Counted from the first letter of the stretch, positions 36,260-46,522 are shown. The stretch: 64,000 nt of DNA from Desulfobaculum xiamenense (GCF_011927665.1 NZ_JAATJA010000002.1:186001-250000), one strand, 5' to 3'. Numbers and translations: made by a program. The notes: generated from the letters alone by a model not told the origin.

Positions 36260-37210
36260 CTAGCGGACGTTTTCGCGTGCGAGTGCACGCACGGTTTCGA
36301 CGTTCTCCGCGTCCACGATGCCCACGCCGGTGTCGATGTCCGCAGGCGTGAGCGCGTAGCGCGCGGCGAGATCGAGGAGCATCACGGACATGAAGCCCTG
36401 CATGTAGGGCTGCTGGTCCACGGTGAAGTCCATGGTGCCCTCGCGGATGAGCTGGACCGTGAGCGGCGTGATGTCGAAGCTGGCGAAGTACAGGGCGGAG
36501 CCGCGTTTCTTGACCAGCGGTGCCAGCGCGTGCGTGCCGATCGGCCCGAGGCAGATGAGCCCGGATGTGTCCGGGCGGAGGCGGAGATGGTCCGTGACGA
36601 CCTGTCGCGCCACGTCCGGGTCGGACGTCACATCCAGCGCATCGACAATGATTCCCTGTTCTTCGAAGATGTTACGCAGGCCGTTCAGGCGGGAGGTCAG
36701 GCCCGTCAGTCCCGGCTGCTGCACGGCGACGGCCACCCGTGTGCGCAGGCGGCCTGAAGCCAGCGCGCGGCGTGCGGCCGCTTCTCCCGCGCTGTGGTCG
36801 TTCATGCCGATATAGGCCAGAAATGGCGTGCGGAGTCTGTCTACGTCGTGGGGCAGGGCGTTGAAGGCGACCACGGGAATGCCGCGTTCGCGAGCGAGGC
36901 GCAGCTTCGACGTGAGCGCCGTGGGGTGCGAAATGGTGGTGGCTATGCCGTCCGGGGCGGCGGCGATGGCCTGTTCCAGCAGTTCCGTCTGGCGGACGAT
37001 GTCGTTTGGAATGTCCGGCGCGAGGATGGTCAGTTGCGCTGCGCACATTTTCGCGGCGTCCATGGCGCCGCGAAATTCGATCTTCCAGAACGGATCCCCG
37101 GCTCCAGCGTGCGAGACGAGGAAGATTCTCGATCCTTCGGCCCGTCCTGGGAGCGGGCAGGACAGCAGCATGGCGAGTGCTGCGAGGACGAGCGCCGATT
37201 TCAAGTTCAT
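36260..37210 (-). CDS. Periplasmic substrate-binding protein (sugar-binding/LuxP-RbsB fold), sensory
   Basis: A 316-residue protein with signal peptide (cleavage near PGRAEG, about 24) and a type-1 periplasmic-binding fold: SHAGAGDPFWKIEFRGAMDAA, PDGIATTISHPTAL, GIPVVAFNALP, YIGMNDHSAG and DFTVDQQPYMQGF. These are RbsB/LuxP-like ligand-site blocks. There is no ABC permease or ATPase nearby; instead it lies between two hybrid kinases, overlapping the first by four bases (ATGA). It therefore probably presents a ligand to the kinases, as LuxP does for LuxQ. Confidence 0.88.
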   Translation of the reverse strand: MNLKSALVLAALAMLLSCPLPGRAEGSRIFLVSHAGAGDPFWKIEFRGAMDAAKMCAAQLTILAPDIPNDIVRQTELLEQAIAAAPDGIATTISHPTALTSKLRLARERGIPVVAFNALPHDVDRLRTPFLAYIGMNDHSAGEAAARRALASGRLRTRVAVAVQQPGLTGLTSRLNGLRNIFEEQGIIVDALDVTSDPDVARQVVTDHLRLRPDTSGLICLGPIGTHALAPLVKKRGSALYFASFDITPLTVQLIREGTMDFTVDQQPYMQGFMSVMLLDLAARYALTPADIDTGVGIVDAENVETVRALARENVR

Positions 37211-40200
37211 GGCGTATTCTCCGTGTTTCGGTTCCCCCCGTCGGGAGGGGCGGTTTGCGTGCCTGCCGCAGTATTCGCGTCGTCCGTGAACAGGATGGTG
37301 ATGGTGCGGATGAGGGCGTGTGCACTGACGGGTTTGATGAGGATCGCGTCGATTCCAATGCCCTTGGCGGCGGCGCGGATCTTCTCCCGCGCGTGGGCGG
37401 TGACCATGATGATGCGAGGACGCGGGCGCGGCCAGTCCGGCCCGAGAAGCTCTCGTGCGGCATCCAGTCCGCTCATGCCCGGCATGCCCCAGTCCATGAG
37501 GGTGAGGGCGAAGGGCGAATCCGGTGGGGCGGAGCGCAGGAGGTTCAGGGCGTCCGTGCCGTCTGTCGCTTCGGTGGCCCGCATGCCGAGGGACTCGACA
37601 AGCTCGCGCAGGATTTCGCGGGATGCGGGGTTGTCATCGACTACGAGCGCCCGGAGTCCGACGAGGGAGCGTGGAATTCGGTCTGGCCTGCGAAGTGTCC
37701 GGTGGTGTCTTTCGAAGGTGGCGCAGAAGCTCACCACGGTGCCCGTCTCGCTGGCTTCGATGCGAAGCTCGCCGCCCATGAGTTCCACGAGGCGGTTGGA
37801 CAGCGCCAATCCGATGCCGCTTCCGCCGTGTCGGCGCGTGCTGGAGGCGTCGCCGGGCGAAAAGGGCGCGAATGGGCCGTGCGCCAGCTCGGGCGGGAAG
37901 CCGATGCCCGTATCCGAGACACTGAAGTGCAGGGTGACACGCTCGTCCTGTGCGGATTCGGGACCGACGGCGATGACGACGTGCCCCTGCGGGGTGAACT
38001 TGATGGCGTTGTCGGCGAGACTGGTCAGCACCATTTCCAGCCGCGCCGCGTCCCCGACGAGGGTGGTTGGTGTGTCCGGGGCGATGCGCACGAGCAGTTC
38101 GAGGGACTTGTCGCGGGCCATTGGGGCCGCGAAGGCGTTCACGGCGTCCATGACGTCTTCGAGATTGAAGGGCTGATTGTCCATGGCGAGGCGGCCAGCC
38201 TCGATGTCGGAGATGTCGAGCAGTCGGTTGACGAGGCCAAGCAGACTTTGTCCTGCGGCACCTATCTGATCCAGATACGAACGGATGCGTGGGTTCGGGG
38301 CCTGACGCGTCGCGAGATGCGTCAGGCCGAGGATCGCGTTGAGCGGCGTGCGGATTTCGTGGTTCATGTTGTCGAGGAATTGCGCCTTGGCGCGCGCGGC
38401 GATGTCGGCGGCCTCGCAGGCTTCGGCCAGCGAGCGTTCGAGCCTGCGCGACTCGGAGACGTCCTCCGCCACGGCGAAGGCCTCGGTCGGGCTTGCTCCC
38501 GGAAGCAGCGGCGTGAAGGTGATGCGCAACGCTCGCGGCGTCTGTCCGGGGAGGAAGGAGCAAGGGCCTTCGTGGACGGACTTTCTGCCGTGTATGGCGC
38601 GCGTGGCGGCGATGCGCAGCTCTTCGTTCGGGCCATCGTCCGTTAGGGATATGCCGATGCATGCCGCGCGGTCGATGTCCGTCAGCGTGGCGAAGCGGGC
38701 GTTGCAGTCGATGACGCGGCCGTCCGTGGCAAGGTGCAGCATGCCGTGGGGGGCGTTGTCGAACAGAACGTGCCGATGCAGTTCGCACTGTTGGTGCTGT
38801 CGAAGCATGCGGCGCTTTTCCGTGAGGTCGTCGAGCAGGGCTATGGTTCCCGTCTTGCGTCCGCTCTGGTCCATGAGCGGGGCAGCGCTGATGGCGCAGC
38901 GCACGTCGCTGCCGTCGGGGCGGGCGAGGTCGATCTCGTAGCGGCTGGTCTGCCCCAACTCGCGCAAAATGACGTTGCGGCGAAGCTCCGTGTGCAGGCG
39001 CTCCGGGACGAATTCCGTGAACGCCTTACCGAGGAGGACCTCGGGCCGGACGTTGAGGATTTTCCCGACCGCCTCGTTCGCCTGCGTGATGACCGTGGCA
39101 TTGTCCACGATTATCACGCCAAGCTCCAGCATGCGGGAGATATGGTCCAGACGTTCGCGACATGTGTGGAGGGAGTCCTCGGCGTCCTGCCTGTGCGCGG
39201 CGTCTTCGCGTGCGGCGCTTTGCGCGGTGCGTAGCGCGGCGGCGAGTGTGGAGATTTCGTCGTGCCCGTCGGCAAGGCGGCCGAGATCGTCATGGACTCT
39301 TGTGGGGTGGACAACCACCTCGTGCAGGGCGCGAAGACGGTCCGTGACGGTGCGCACGACGATGAGGCGCTGGATCAGCAGGGCCGCGAGCATGCCGATG
39401 GCGGCGGTGGCTGCGGCGAAGGCCGGGCCGAGGTCGATAAGCGGGTGCATGCGCAGCACGGTGTCTTGTGTCCGGTGCAGTTCCGCCCGGGCTGTCGCCA
39501 GCGCATTGACGGAAATGGTTTCGGCAAGCGCTCCGAGTTGGGAGAGTATCCTGTCCGTGTTTCTGCGGTGCTCAATGCGTAGCGTGCAGAGATGAAAGAG
39601 ATTTTCCCGTTGCATCCCGGTGCGAAGCAGGCTGTGCAGGGCGGCGTTTTGCGTGTCGCTTGGGGGCGTGCTCGCGGGGACTGCGGCTTCGAGGCTGTTG
39701 TGCAGCCTCTGGAACCGCGTTGCGAGGCGTTCGACCGTTTCGAGGTCCGTCGCCAGCGCGGCTTCGTGCAGGAGGGCGACGGCCCGCCATGTGTCGGCAG
39801 CGGGGAGCGTGACCGTGTTGGATGCCGTGTCCGCGAGGCGGCGGGCGCGCGCAAGGGTTTCGCCGATGGTTGCGTCAAGGGTGAGGATGGCCAGCCGCTC
39901 GTCGCGCAGCAGGGGCAACAATGGCGGGACGCTGGCAATGGCTCGGGACAACGATTCTTCGCGCGCGGTCTGGGGTGGGGATGCATCGTGCAGGGTTTCC
40001 ACGATATCGCGCATGTGGTCGTGGATGGATTCAACGGCCCTGCCGGAAGGTGCGCTGGCCATGGCCTGTGCGCGTTCCGCGATCATGCTGGCCTGCGCCG
40101 CAAGGTGGATGTCCTCGTGCATGGCGGGGATGACCGTGCGCATCAGGGCGATGGCCGCGTCACCGAATTCGCGGAATTCGAGGACGACCATGACGCAGGC

Positions 40201-40272
40201 TGCGATGGTCAGCGCTGCGAGAAGGCCCAATGCTGCGGCGAGTTTGCCGCGGATGGTCATCCGCAGGGGCAT
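37207..40272 (-). CDS. Hybrid sensor histidine kinase with PAS domains
   Basis: A 1021-residue kinase: TM1 (about 8-32), helical periplasmic region (about 33-282), TM2 (about 283-305), HAMP-like linker, two PAS domains (about 365-480, containing LGVIIVDNATVITQANEAVG, and 495-610), HisKA with His in NMNHEIRTPLN (about 636), HATPase (DTGIGFP, GGSGIGLALS) and receiver (ALVVDDN about 874; Asp in LTLMDWGMPG about 922; LIKPVS). No HPt domain. The ATG at 40272 is chosen for GGGAG seven bases upstream; ATGs at 40293 and 40299 lack such sites. First gene of the operon. Confidence 0.9.
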   Translation of the reverse strand: MPLRMTIRGKLAAALGLLAALTIAACVMVVLEFREFGDAAIALMRTVIPAMHEDIHLAAQASMIAERAQAMASAPSGRAVESIHDHMRDIVETLHDASPPQTAREESLSRAIASVPPLLPLLRDERLAILTLDATIGETLARARRLADTASNTVTLPAADTWRAVALLHEAALATDLETVERLATRFQRLHNSLEAAVPASTPPSDTQNAALHSLLRTGMQRENLFHLCTLRIEHRRNTDRILSQLGALAETISVNALATARAELHRTQDTVLRMHPLIDLGPAFAAATAAIGMLAALLIQRLIVVRTVTDRLRALHEVVVHPTRVHDDLGRLADGHDEISTLAAALRTAQSAAREDAAHRQDAEDSLHTCRERLDHISRMLELGVIIVDNATVITQANEAVGKILNVRPEVLLGKAFTEFVPERLHTELRRNVILRELGQTSRYEIDLARPDGSDVRCAISAAPLMDQSGRKTGTIALLDDLTEKRRMLRQHQQCELHRHVLFDNAPHGMLHLATDGRVIDCNARFATLTDIDRAACIGISLTDDGPNEELRIAATRAIHGRKSVHEGPCSFLPGQTPRALRITFTPLLPGASPTEAFAVAEDVSESRRLERSLAEACEAADIAARAKAQFLDNMNHEIRTPLNAILGLTHLATRQAPNPRIRSYLDQIGAAGQSLLGLVNRLLDISDIEAGRLAMDNQPFNLEDVMDAVNAFAAPMARDKSLELLVRIAPDTPTTLVGDAARLEMVLTSLADNAIKFTPQGHVVIAVGPESAQDERVTLHFSVSDTGIGFPPELAHGPFAPFSPGDASSTRRHGGSGIGLALSNRLVELMGGELRIEASETGTVVSFCATFERHHRTLRRPDRIPRSLVGLRALVVDDNPASREILRELVESLGMRATEATDGTDALNLLRSAPPDSPFALTLMDWGMPGMSGLDAARELLGPDWPRPRPRIIMVTAHAREKIRAAAKGIGIDAILIKPVSAHALIRTITILFTDDANTAAGTQTAPPDGGNRNTENTP

Positions 40273-40629
40273 GGAGACTCCCGGAGTTGCCATGTTCATG
40301 ACGACCGCCGGATGGCGGACTGCGTGTCGCACCTTCCGGAACGGGATGGAGCGCTGCCCGGTCCGGGAGATTCCCTCATTGTTACACCATCGGAGAACAT
40401 TGGGGAAGACGGGTGGCGTGCGGTCTGCCTTCGTGCAAAGCAAATGCGCAGGTCGGCCGATGGCCGCCTGCGCATGCGTGGGGGACGAGGAGGGGGCACG
40501 AGGGGGATTGGTGGGGGTGAGGGAGGCCCCCTCCTCGCGGGCGTGGTCGGAACATCCGGCCACGCGTAGGGGAAGACCGTCGGAGCGGAGGGAGCCCGCT
40601 GCCGACGGGTGGTCGCTGTATGTTGTGGA
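40273..40629. other. Intergenic region between marR-like gene end and kinase operon start
   Basis: No gene is seen. It should contain the leftward promoter of the kinase operon, but no clear -35/-10 pair was found. It includes the strong stem-loop at 40444-40475. Confidence 0.4.
40444..40475. repeat. Strong inverted repeat
   Basis: ATGCGCAGG(T)CGGCC / GGCCGCCTGCGCAT: a 14-bp stem with one bulged T and a GAT loop. No T-run follows on either strand, so it is not an ordinary intrinsic terminator; it could be an operator or a structural end of the efflux transcript. Confidence 0.6.
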
Positions 40630-41088
40630 CTACTGGGCCAGCCTGAAGAGGCTGGCGCGGATGTCGACGAGCACCTTGGTGCAGGTCTCCAGTTCGTCCT
40701 TGGGAATGCCCTTTATGATCTCCTCGCGCAGGCTGATGGCGATGCGCTCGAAGTCGTCGAGGAAGCTGCCTGCCTGTGCCGTCAGGCGTACCAGCTTTTT
40801 GCGGCGGTCCGTTTCGGAGACCTCGCGAAGCACCCAGCCGTCCTGTTCGAGCCGGTCCAGCAGGCGGACAAGGGTCGGGCTTTCCACGCCGATGGTCTCG
40901 GCGAGATGCTTCTGGGAGGTCGGTCCGATCTTTTGCAGACACAAGAGTGCCACCCAGCGGGCGCCGCTCATGCCGAAGGGCTTCATGCGCTCGTCGAGGC
41001 GAAGCCGCCATTCGCGGGCTATTTCGGCGATGAGTAGGCCGAGTTCACGTTGCTTGCCGTTGAAGATTTCTGACAGTTTCGGGTCCAT
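40630..41088 (-). CDS. MarR family transcriptional regulator
   Basis: A 152-residue winged-helix regulator: LTDRQ-like start of the DNA-binding domain is here MSGARWVALLCLQKIGPTSQKHLAETIG, whose core is KHLAETIGVESPTLVRLLDRLEQDG, and the wing VLREVSETDRRKKLVRLT is classic. It follows the RND permease by 72 bases and probably represses the efflux operon, releasing it when a toxic compound binds. The conserved TDRR wing Asp-Arg pair is present. Confidence 0.92.
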   Translation of the reverse strand: MDPKLSEIFNGKQRELGLLIAEIAREWRLRLDERMKPFGMSGARWVALLCLQKIGPTSQKHLAETIGVESPTLVRLLDRLEQDGWVLREVSETDRRKKLVRLTAQAGSFLDDFERIAISLREEIIKGIPKDELETCTKVLVDIRASLFRLAQ

Positions 41089-41160
41089 GCGATGCTCCGG
41101 TGCAGGCGGATGGCCTGTTATCGCGCGGGGGTGGTGTGCCCGCCCCCGCGCGGTTCCAAC

Positions 41161-44100
41161 TTAGGCTTCCTTCACCTCGGCTGCGGGCCGGGGCTTCCTG
41201 ATGCGTTCCGAGAGGGACGCGATGGCCTTGTAGAAGGACGGAATGAAGAAGGTTGCGATAAACGTGGCGGCGAGCATGCCGCCAATGACGCCCGTGCCGA
41301 TGGAGTGGCGGCTGGCCGCGCCTGCGCCGTGGCTGATGGCCAGTGGCAGGCAGCCCAGAATGAAGGCCAGCGAGGTCATGACGATGGGGCGGAATCGCAG
41401 GCGTGCGGCCTCGATGGCGGCATCGACGATATTCAGTCCCTCGCGGTGCTTCATGGCCGCGAACTCCACGATGAGGATGGCGTTCTTGGACGCCAGACCG
41501 ATGAGCGTGACCAGCGCGATCTGGAAGTAGACGTCGTTGGCCAGCCCGCGCACCCAGTTGGCGGTGATGGCGCCGAACATGGCGAAGGGCACCACCATGA
41601 TGACCGCCAGCGGCAGGGTCCAGCGTTCGTACTGGGCTGCGAGGATCAGGAACACCATGAGCAGGCCGAGTAGGAACACCTGCGACGAGGTGCCGCCGGT
41701 GGCCTTCTCCTGATATGCGGAGCCGGTCCACGCGAGGGTGAAGTCGCCGGGCAGCGTTGCGGCCGCCACCTCTTCCATGGCCGTGAGGGCCTGACCGGAG
41801 CTGTAGCCCGGCGCGGGGCCGCCCACCACCTTGGCCGCGGGGAACACGTTGTAGCGTTCCACCACGTCGGGGCCGACGGTCTGCTCGATGTTCACCAGCG
41901 CGGTGAGCGGGATCATCTGGCCCGTCTCGGAGCGCACGTAGACGTTTCGCAGATCCTCGGGGGTGCTGCGGTAGTCGGATTCGGACTGGATCTGCACGCG
42001 GAATGTGCGGCCCATCTTGTTGAAGTCATTGACGTAGTAGGCGCCGAAGGTGGCCTGCATGGTCTGGAAGACGCGGTTGACCGGCACGCCGAGGGCCTTG
42101 GCCTTCTCGCGGTCCAGATGCACGTGCAGCTGGGGCGCGTTGGCGCTGAAGGTGGTGCTGAGGTTGCCGATCTCGGGGCGCTTGGAGGCCTCGGCCACGA
42201 AGGCGCGAACCTGCGCGGACAGCTGGCGGAGATCCGCCCCGCCACGGCTCTGCACGTAGCCTTCGAAGCCGCCGGTGTTGCTCATGCCGTTGATGGGCGG
42301 CGGGTTGAAGGCGAGGACCATGGCGTCCGTGATGCCGTAGGAGGTGCGGAAGATGTCGCCCACCACTGCATAGGACGAATGGGCCTCGTCACGCTCGTCC
42401 CATTTCTTCAGGTTGACGAAGCTGGTTCCGGAACTGGTCTTGTAGGTTCCGGAGAACAGGTCGTAGCCCGAGAGGGTGATGGTGTCCGCCACGGCGGCGT
42501 TGGAATGGATGGCTTCGTCGAGCTTGTCCATGACAACCCCGGTGCGCGAGAGGGACGCGCCGTCAGGCAGGAAGGCCACGGAGGCGAGGAAGCCCTGATC
42601 CTCGTTGGGGACCAGCGAGCCGGGCACCCTCTGGAACAGGCCCCACGTGCAGAAGCACAGGCCCGCGAAGAGCAGCACGCCCACGAGCGTCCGCTTCAGA
42701 AGGAAGCGCACGCCGGAGGTGTAGCCCGAGGTGACGCTTCCGAAGAAGCTGTTGAACCAGCGGAAGGGCAGGGCCGGTTCGCTGTGGCCGGGCTTGAGTA
42801 GCAGGGCGCACAGGGCCGGGGTCAGGGTCAGCGCCACGATGCCGGACAGGATGACCGACACGGCGATGGTGACTGCGAACTGCTTGTACATCTCGCCGGC
42901 CAGTCCGCCCATGAAGGCCACGGGCACGAACACGGAGCACAAGACCAGCACGATGGCGATGACCGGGCCGGTGACTTCTTCCATGGCCTTGACGGTGGCG
43001 TCGTGGGGCGAAAGCCCCTCGGAGGACATGATGCGTTCCACGTTCTCGATGACGACGATGGCGTCGTCCACGACGATGCCGATGGCCAGCACGAGGCCGA
43101 AGAGCGTCAGCGTGTTGATGGAGAAGCCGAGGACGTACATGCCGGCAAAGGTGCCGATGATGGACACCGGAACAGCGAGGCTCGGGATGATCGTCGCCCG
43201 CCAGTTCTGGAGGAAGACGAAGATGATGATGAACACCAGCGCCATGGCCTCGAACAGCGTCTGAACCACCTCGTGGATGGAGATGCGCACGAAGGTCGTG
43301 GTGTCGTAGGGGATCTGGTAGGTGATGCCGTCCGGGAAGCGCTGGGACAGTTCGTGCATCTTGGCGGTGACGCGGTCGGCGGTGTCGAGGGCGTTGGCGC
43401 CGGGGGCGAGGAACACGCCCAGAGCCACGCAGGGGTTGCCGTTGTGCTTGGCTTCCACGTTGTAGCTATATGCGCCGAGTTCGAGGCGCGCCACGTCCTT
43501 GAGGCGCAGGAGCGTGCCGTCCGGATTGGCGCGCAGGATGATGTCGCCGAACTGCTCGGCGGTGACCATGCGGCCCTGCGTGGTGACGGTGTAGGTCAGC
43601 TCCACGGGGTTGGACAGCGGTTCGAGACCGATGCCGCCCGCTGCGAACTGGGCGTTCTGCTCCTGAATGGCCGCGGCAATGTCGGCCGGGGTCAGCTTGA
43701 GCTGGGCGAGCTTGTCGGGGCGGAGCCACACGCGCATGGAGTAGTCGTGCTGGCCGAAGATCATGGCGTCGCCCACGCCGGGCAGGCGCTTGAGGTCGTC
43801 GAGGATGTTGACCAGCGCGTAGTTGCCCATGAACACCGTGTCGTAGCGGCCGTCGGACTCGATGTTGAGCACCTGGAGCATGCTCGGTGAGCGCTTGCTG
43901 ACGGTGACGCCCTGACGGCGCACTTCCTCGGGCAGTGTGGCCAGAGCCGCCTGCACGCGGTTGTTGACGTTAATGGTGGCCTGATCGGGGTCGGTGCCGA
44001 TGGCGAAAGTGACGCTGATGCTCAGCGCTCCACTGCTGGAGCTGGAGGAGCGCATGTAGAGCATGTTGTCCACGCCGTTGATCTGCTGCTCCAGCGGAGC

Positions 44101-44289
44101 GGCCACGGACTGGGCGATGACCTCGGCGCTGGCGCCGGGGTAGGTCGTGGAGACGTTGACCTCCGGCGGCACGAGGTCCGGGTACTGCGCGATGGGCAGC
44201 GTTTCGATCGCCAGCAGTCCACCCAGCGTGATCAGCAGCGAGATGACCGTGGCGAAGATGGGGCGGTTGATGAAGAAGCGTGAGATCAC
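41161..44289 (-). CDS. RND multidrug efflux permease (HAE1 family)
   Basis: A 1042-residue AcrB/MexB-type proton antiporter. Twelve helices and two large periplasmic loops are laid out normally; [20 protein letters not shown] opens the protein and [18 protein letters not shown] carries the proton-relay Asp pair in TM4. GERTN-like duplicated helices appear in the C-terminal half ([25 protein letters not shown]). It would export hydrophobic toxicants with the adaptor encoded 3 bases upstream. No outer-membrane channel gene is adjacent. Confidence 0.95.
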   Translation of the reverse strand: MISRFFINRPIFATVISLLITLGGLLAIETLPIAQYPDLVPPEVNVSTTYPGASAEVIAQSVAAPLEQQINGVDNMLYMRSSSSSSGALSISVTFAIGTDPDQATINVNNRVQAALATLPEEVRRQGVTVSKRSPSMLQVLNIESDGRYDTVFMGNYALVNILDDLKRLPGVGDAMIFGQHDYSMRVWLRPDKLAQLKLTPADIAAAIQEQNAQFAAGGIGLEPLSNPVELTYTVTTQGRMVTAEQFGDIILRANPDGTLLRLKDVARLELGAYSYNVEAKHNGNPCVALGVFLAPGANALDTADRVTAKMHELSQRFPDGITYQIPYDTTTFVRISIHEVVQTLFEAMALVFIIIFVFLQNWRATIIPSLAVPVSIIGTFAGMYVLGFSINTLTLFGLVLAIGIVVDDAIVVIENVERIMSSEGLSPHDATVKAMEEVTGPVIAIVLVLCSVFVPVAFMGGLAGEMYKQFAVTIAVSVILSGIVALTLTPALCALLLKPGHSEPALPFRWFNSFFGSVTSGYTSGVRFLLKRTLVGVLLFAGLCFCTWGLFQRVPGSLVPNEDQGFLASVAFLPDGASLSRTGVVMDKLDEAIHSNAAVADTITLSGYDLFSGTYKTSSGTSFVNLKKWDERDEAHSSYAVVGDIFRTSYGITDAMVLAFNPPPINGMSNTGGFEGYVQSRGGADLRQLSAQVRAFVAEASKRPEIGNLSTTFSANAPQLHVHLDREKAKALGVPVNRVFQTMQATFGAYYVNDFNKMGRTFRVQIQSESDYRSTPEDLRNVYVRSETGQMIPLTALVNIEQTVGPDVVERYNVFPAAKVVGGPAPGYSSGQALTAMEEVAAATLPGDFTLAWTGSAYQEKATGGTSSQVFLLGLLMVFLILAAQYERWTLPLAVIMVVPFAMFGAITANWVRGLANDVYFQIALVTLIGLASKNAILIVEFAAMKHREGLNIVDAAIEAARLRFRPIVMTSLAFILGCLPLAISHGAGAASRHSIGTGVIGGMLAATFIATFFIPSFYKAIASLSERIRKPRPAAEVKEA

Positions 44290-44292
44290 GGA

Positions 44293-45459
44293 TTAGCCCT
44301 CCGCACCCTTGGGCGCGGCGGGGGCCGCGCCCGCCACGTTCACGGGCATGCCGGGGCGGACCTTGACCACGCCCTCGGCCACGATGCGTTCGCCGCCTTC
44401 GAGGCCGCTTTCCACGATGAAGGATTCGCCGACGGTGTCGCCGAGAACCACGGGACGCGGGGAGGGGATGCCCTTGTCGTCGAGGACGTAGACGATGGGA
44501 CCGCTCTGCGTGAACAGCGCGGCGCGCTGCGGAATGAGCAGCGCGTTGGTGAGTACGCCGCCATCAAGCAGCACGCGCACGAACTGGCCGGGTAGCACCT
44601 GGCCCTGCGGGTTGGAGAACTCGGCGCGCGAGCGGATGGAGCCGGTCATGGGGTCGACCTGCTTGTCCGAGAAGTTGATGCGTCCGGGAACGGAATACAC
44701 CGCGCCGTCGCTCATGCGGATGCGCACGGTGTAGCCGTCGGTCGGGACGGAGAACTTCCCTTCGGCCGCGAGCTTGCGGTAGTGCAGGGCCTCGGTGCCG
44801 GGTATGGAGAAATTCACGTAGACCGGGTCGAGCTGGGTGATGGTGGTCAGCAGGCTGCCGGCGGCATCGGTGCTGACGAGGCTGCCCTCGGAGCGCGTCT
44901 CCTTGCTGGTCATGCCGGAAATGGGGGCGCGGACCTCGGTGTAGCCGAGATTGATGGCGGCCTCGCGCACGCGGGCGCTGGCGGCCTGCACGTCGGCCTC
45001 GGCAGCGTCGTAGGCGGTGATGGCGTTGTCGCGTTCCTGCGTGCTCACCGCGCCGTCGGCATAGAGTGCGAGGATGCGATCGCGGTCAAGGCCTGCCTGC
45101 TGGAGCGTGGCCTTGCATCTGGCCAACTGGCCGTTGGCCTGTGCCAGATCGGCGCGGAACGGCTCGGGGTCGATGGTGAACATGAGCTCGCCTTCGCGGA
45201 TGGGGCTGCCTTCCACGTAGGCGCGCTTGAGAAGGATGCCGCCCACGCGGGCACGGACCTCGACCTCGCGGGAACCGGCGGTCTGGCCAACGTACTCGAC
45301 CGTAAGCGGTATGTCGCTACGTTCGACGACCTGCGCCTTGACCAGCGGCGGGGGCGGGGTCTTGCCCGAACCTTTGGAGGCGTTGCCTTCGGTGCAGCCG
45401 CTCATGAGGGCTGTGGCGAAGAGCAGGCAGAGGAGCGTCAGACGTCCAACTTTCGACAT
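44293..45459 (-). CDS. RND efflux periplasmic adaptor lipoprotein
   Basis: A 388-residue membrane-fusion protein with lipobox LMSGC (Cys22), beta-barrel, lipoyl halves (VEVRARVGGILLKRAYVEGSPI and EVRAPISGMTSKETRSEGSLV, of which GGILLKRAYVEG is typical) and a helical hairpin (about 100-165). It links the inner-membrane pump to an outer-membrane channel. First gene of the operon; GGAGAG precedes the ATG. Confidence 0.94.
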   Translation of the reverse strand: MSKVGRLTLLCLLFATALMSGCTEGNASKGSGKTPPPPLVKAQVVERSDIPLTVEYVGQTAGSREVEVRARVGGILLKRAYVEGSPIREGELMFTIDPEPFRADLAQANGQLARCKATLQQAGLDRDRILALYADGAVSTQERDNAITAYDAAEADVQAASARVREAAINLGYTEVRAPISGMTSKETRSEGSLVSTDAAGSLLTTITQLDPVYVNFSIPGTEALHYRKLAAEGKFSVPTDGYTVRIRMSDGAVYSVPGRINFSDKQVDPMTGSIRSRAEFSNPQGQVLPGQFVRVLLDGGVLTNALLIPQRAALFTQSGPIVYVLDDKGIPSPRPVVLGDTVGESFIVESGLEGGERIVAEGVVKVRPGMPVNVAGAAPAAPKGAEG

Positions 45460-45484
45460 GGGAAACTCTCCGTTCGTTGTAGTT

Positions 45485-45535
45485 GCTTTTTGATAGGGAA
45501 ATAATAATTAGCTTGCTATCGTTTTGGAGTGCCAG
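45485..45535 (-). promoter_or_regulatory. Promoter/operator region of the efflux operon
   Basis: An AT-rich island in a GC-rich background. On the minus strand GATAGCAAGCTAATTATTATTTCC contains the dyad TAGC-AA-GCTA next to -10-like TAATTA/TATTAT. Such small dyads over the promoter suit a MarR dimer; binding is inference. Confidence 0.45.
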
Positions 45536-45701
45536 ATATATGAGCGCTCCGGTGGCTTGTCAAGCCATGCGCTGTGCGGGTTTTTGCACTTGTAGAGGGT
45601 GTGTCGGCGAGGGGGAACGCGTGGGTGTGTTTGAGTTTCCTGCGGAGCGGCGGCAGGTGCGAACGGGGCGGTGGACGCCCCGTTCCGGTTTCCTGTGGGG
45701 A

Positions 45702-46199
45702 TCAGGAAAAGTTTTTTTCGATGAAGCGGTCGTCGGCGCGGCGGGTTTCGCTCTGTCCGTCGCGGCCCTCCAGCCAGCCGATGCGCGTGGCGTCCGGCGC
45801 GTCGAAGCGGGGGACAAAGGGCTTCACGTCCAGCAGCGGCGTGCCGTCAAGGATGTCCACGCCGCGGATGTCGAGGCGCGTTCCACTCACGGCGAGCAGT
45901 TCCACCACCGAGAAACCGATGGGGTTCGGGCGCTTGGGGGCGCGGGTGGCGAAGAGGCCGCGCGGGGTGTCGTCCATGAACGGCGTGACCGTAAGCGAAA
46001 AGCCGTGCGAGGCGTGGAAGGCGTAGAGAAGGATAATGTGCGAGAAGCCGTCGAGGTCGTGAAGGCCCTTGGCGTATTTGGGGTCGATGTCGATGTAGCC
46101 GATGGCGTCCTGCGCGCCGGTGGGCTGGATGGGCATGCCCGCAAGCTCGCGGAAGGGGGAGCGGATGGTGCCGATGGGGGAGAATTCGAAGGTGGTCAT
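45702..46199 (-). CDS. trmO: TrmO-like tRNA methyltransferase (TsaA family)
   Basis: A 165-residue protein with the single-sheet TrmO fold: SPIGTIRSPF at the start, AIGYIDIDPKYAKGLHDLDGFSHIILLYAFH and RAPKRPNPIGFSVVELL, of which RPNPIGFS is the family hallmark. TrmO adds a methyl to N6 of threonylcarbamoyladenosine-37 in threonine tRNAs using SAM. The ATG at 46199 aligns with the family start. It is monocistronic, just downstream of tRNA genes. Confidence 0.88.
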   Translation of the reverse strand: MTTFEFSPIGTIRSPFRELAGMPIQPTGAQDAIGYIDIDPKYAKGLHDLDGFSHIILLYAFHASHGFSLTVTPFMDDTPRGLFATRAPKRPNPIGFSVVELLAVSGTRLDIRGVDILDGTPLLDVKPFVPRFDAPDATRIGWLEGRDGQSETRRADDRFIEKNFS

Positions 46200-46402
46200 G
46201 GTGTCGCGTCCTTGATGAAATGCGTGATGCTTTCGGTCTACCCCTCGGGGCGGCGGGGGGCAAGCGTGGACTGAGGGGGTGCACTGGCCTGCGCGGGCGG
46301 TGAAAAGTTTTCCACATGGCAGAGTCGGCATTTCGCCGTTATACTCATTCACATTCGTCTCAATGGCGAGGGGTGCGACGCGCCACGCGGATTTCACCCA
46401 CA

Positions 46403-46436
46403 ACAAAAAAGCCCTCCGGATTTCTCCGGAGGGCTT
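46403..46436 (-). terminator. Terminator of the first tRNA-Gln/Glu unit
   Basis: Stem AAGCCCTCCGGA / TCCGGAGGGCTT with a GAAA-type loop; on the minus strand followed by TTTTTTGTTG. Confidence 0.92.
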
Positions 46437-46444
46437 GACGCTCA

Positions 46445-46522
46445 TGGCGTCCCCAAGGGGATTTGAACCCCTGTCGCCTGCGTGAAAGGCAGGTGTCCTG
46501 GGCCGAGCTAGACGATGGGGAC
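46445..46522 (-). tRNA. tRNA-Glu (UUC)
   Basis: 78 bases including an encoded CCA. Acceptor GTCCCCA / TGGGGAC, anticodon stem CCTGC/GCAGG with loop CTTTCAC (anticodon TTC), T-arm GGGGTTCAAATCCCC. Identical to the copy at 46930-47007. It is separated by four bases from tRNA-Gln. Confidence 0.97.

Noticed and set aside
40273-40563. Extension of the first kinase by 97 residues
   Set aside because: The segment is rich in Pro, Ser and Arg, lacks a ribosome site and would place a long tail before the first membrane helix.
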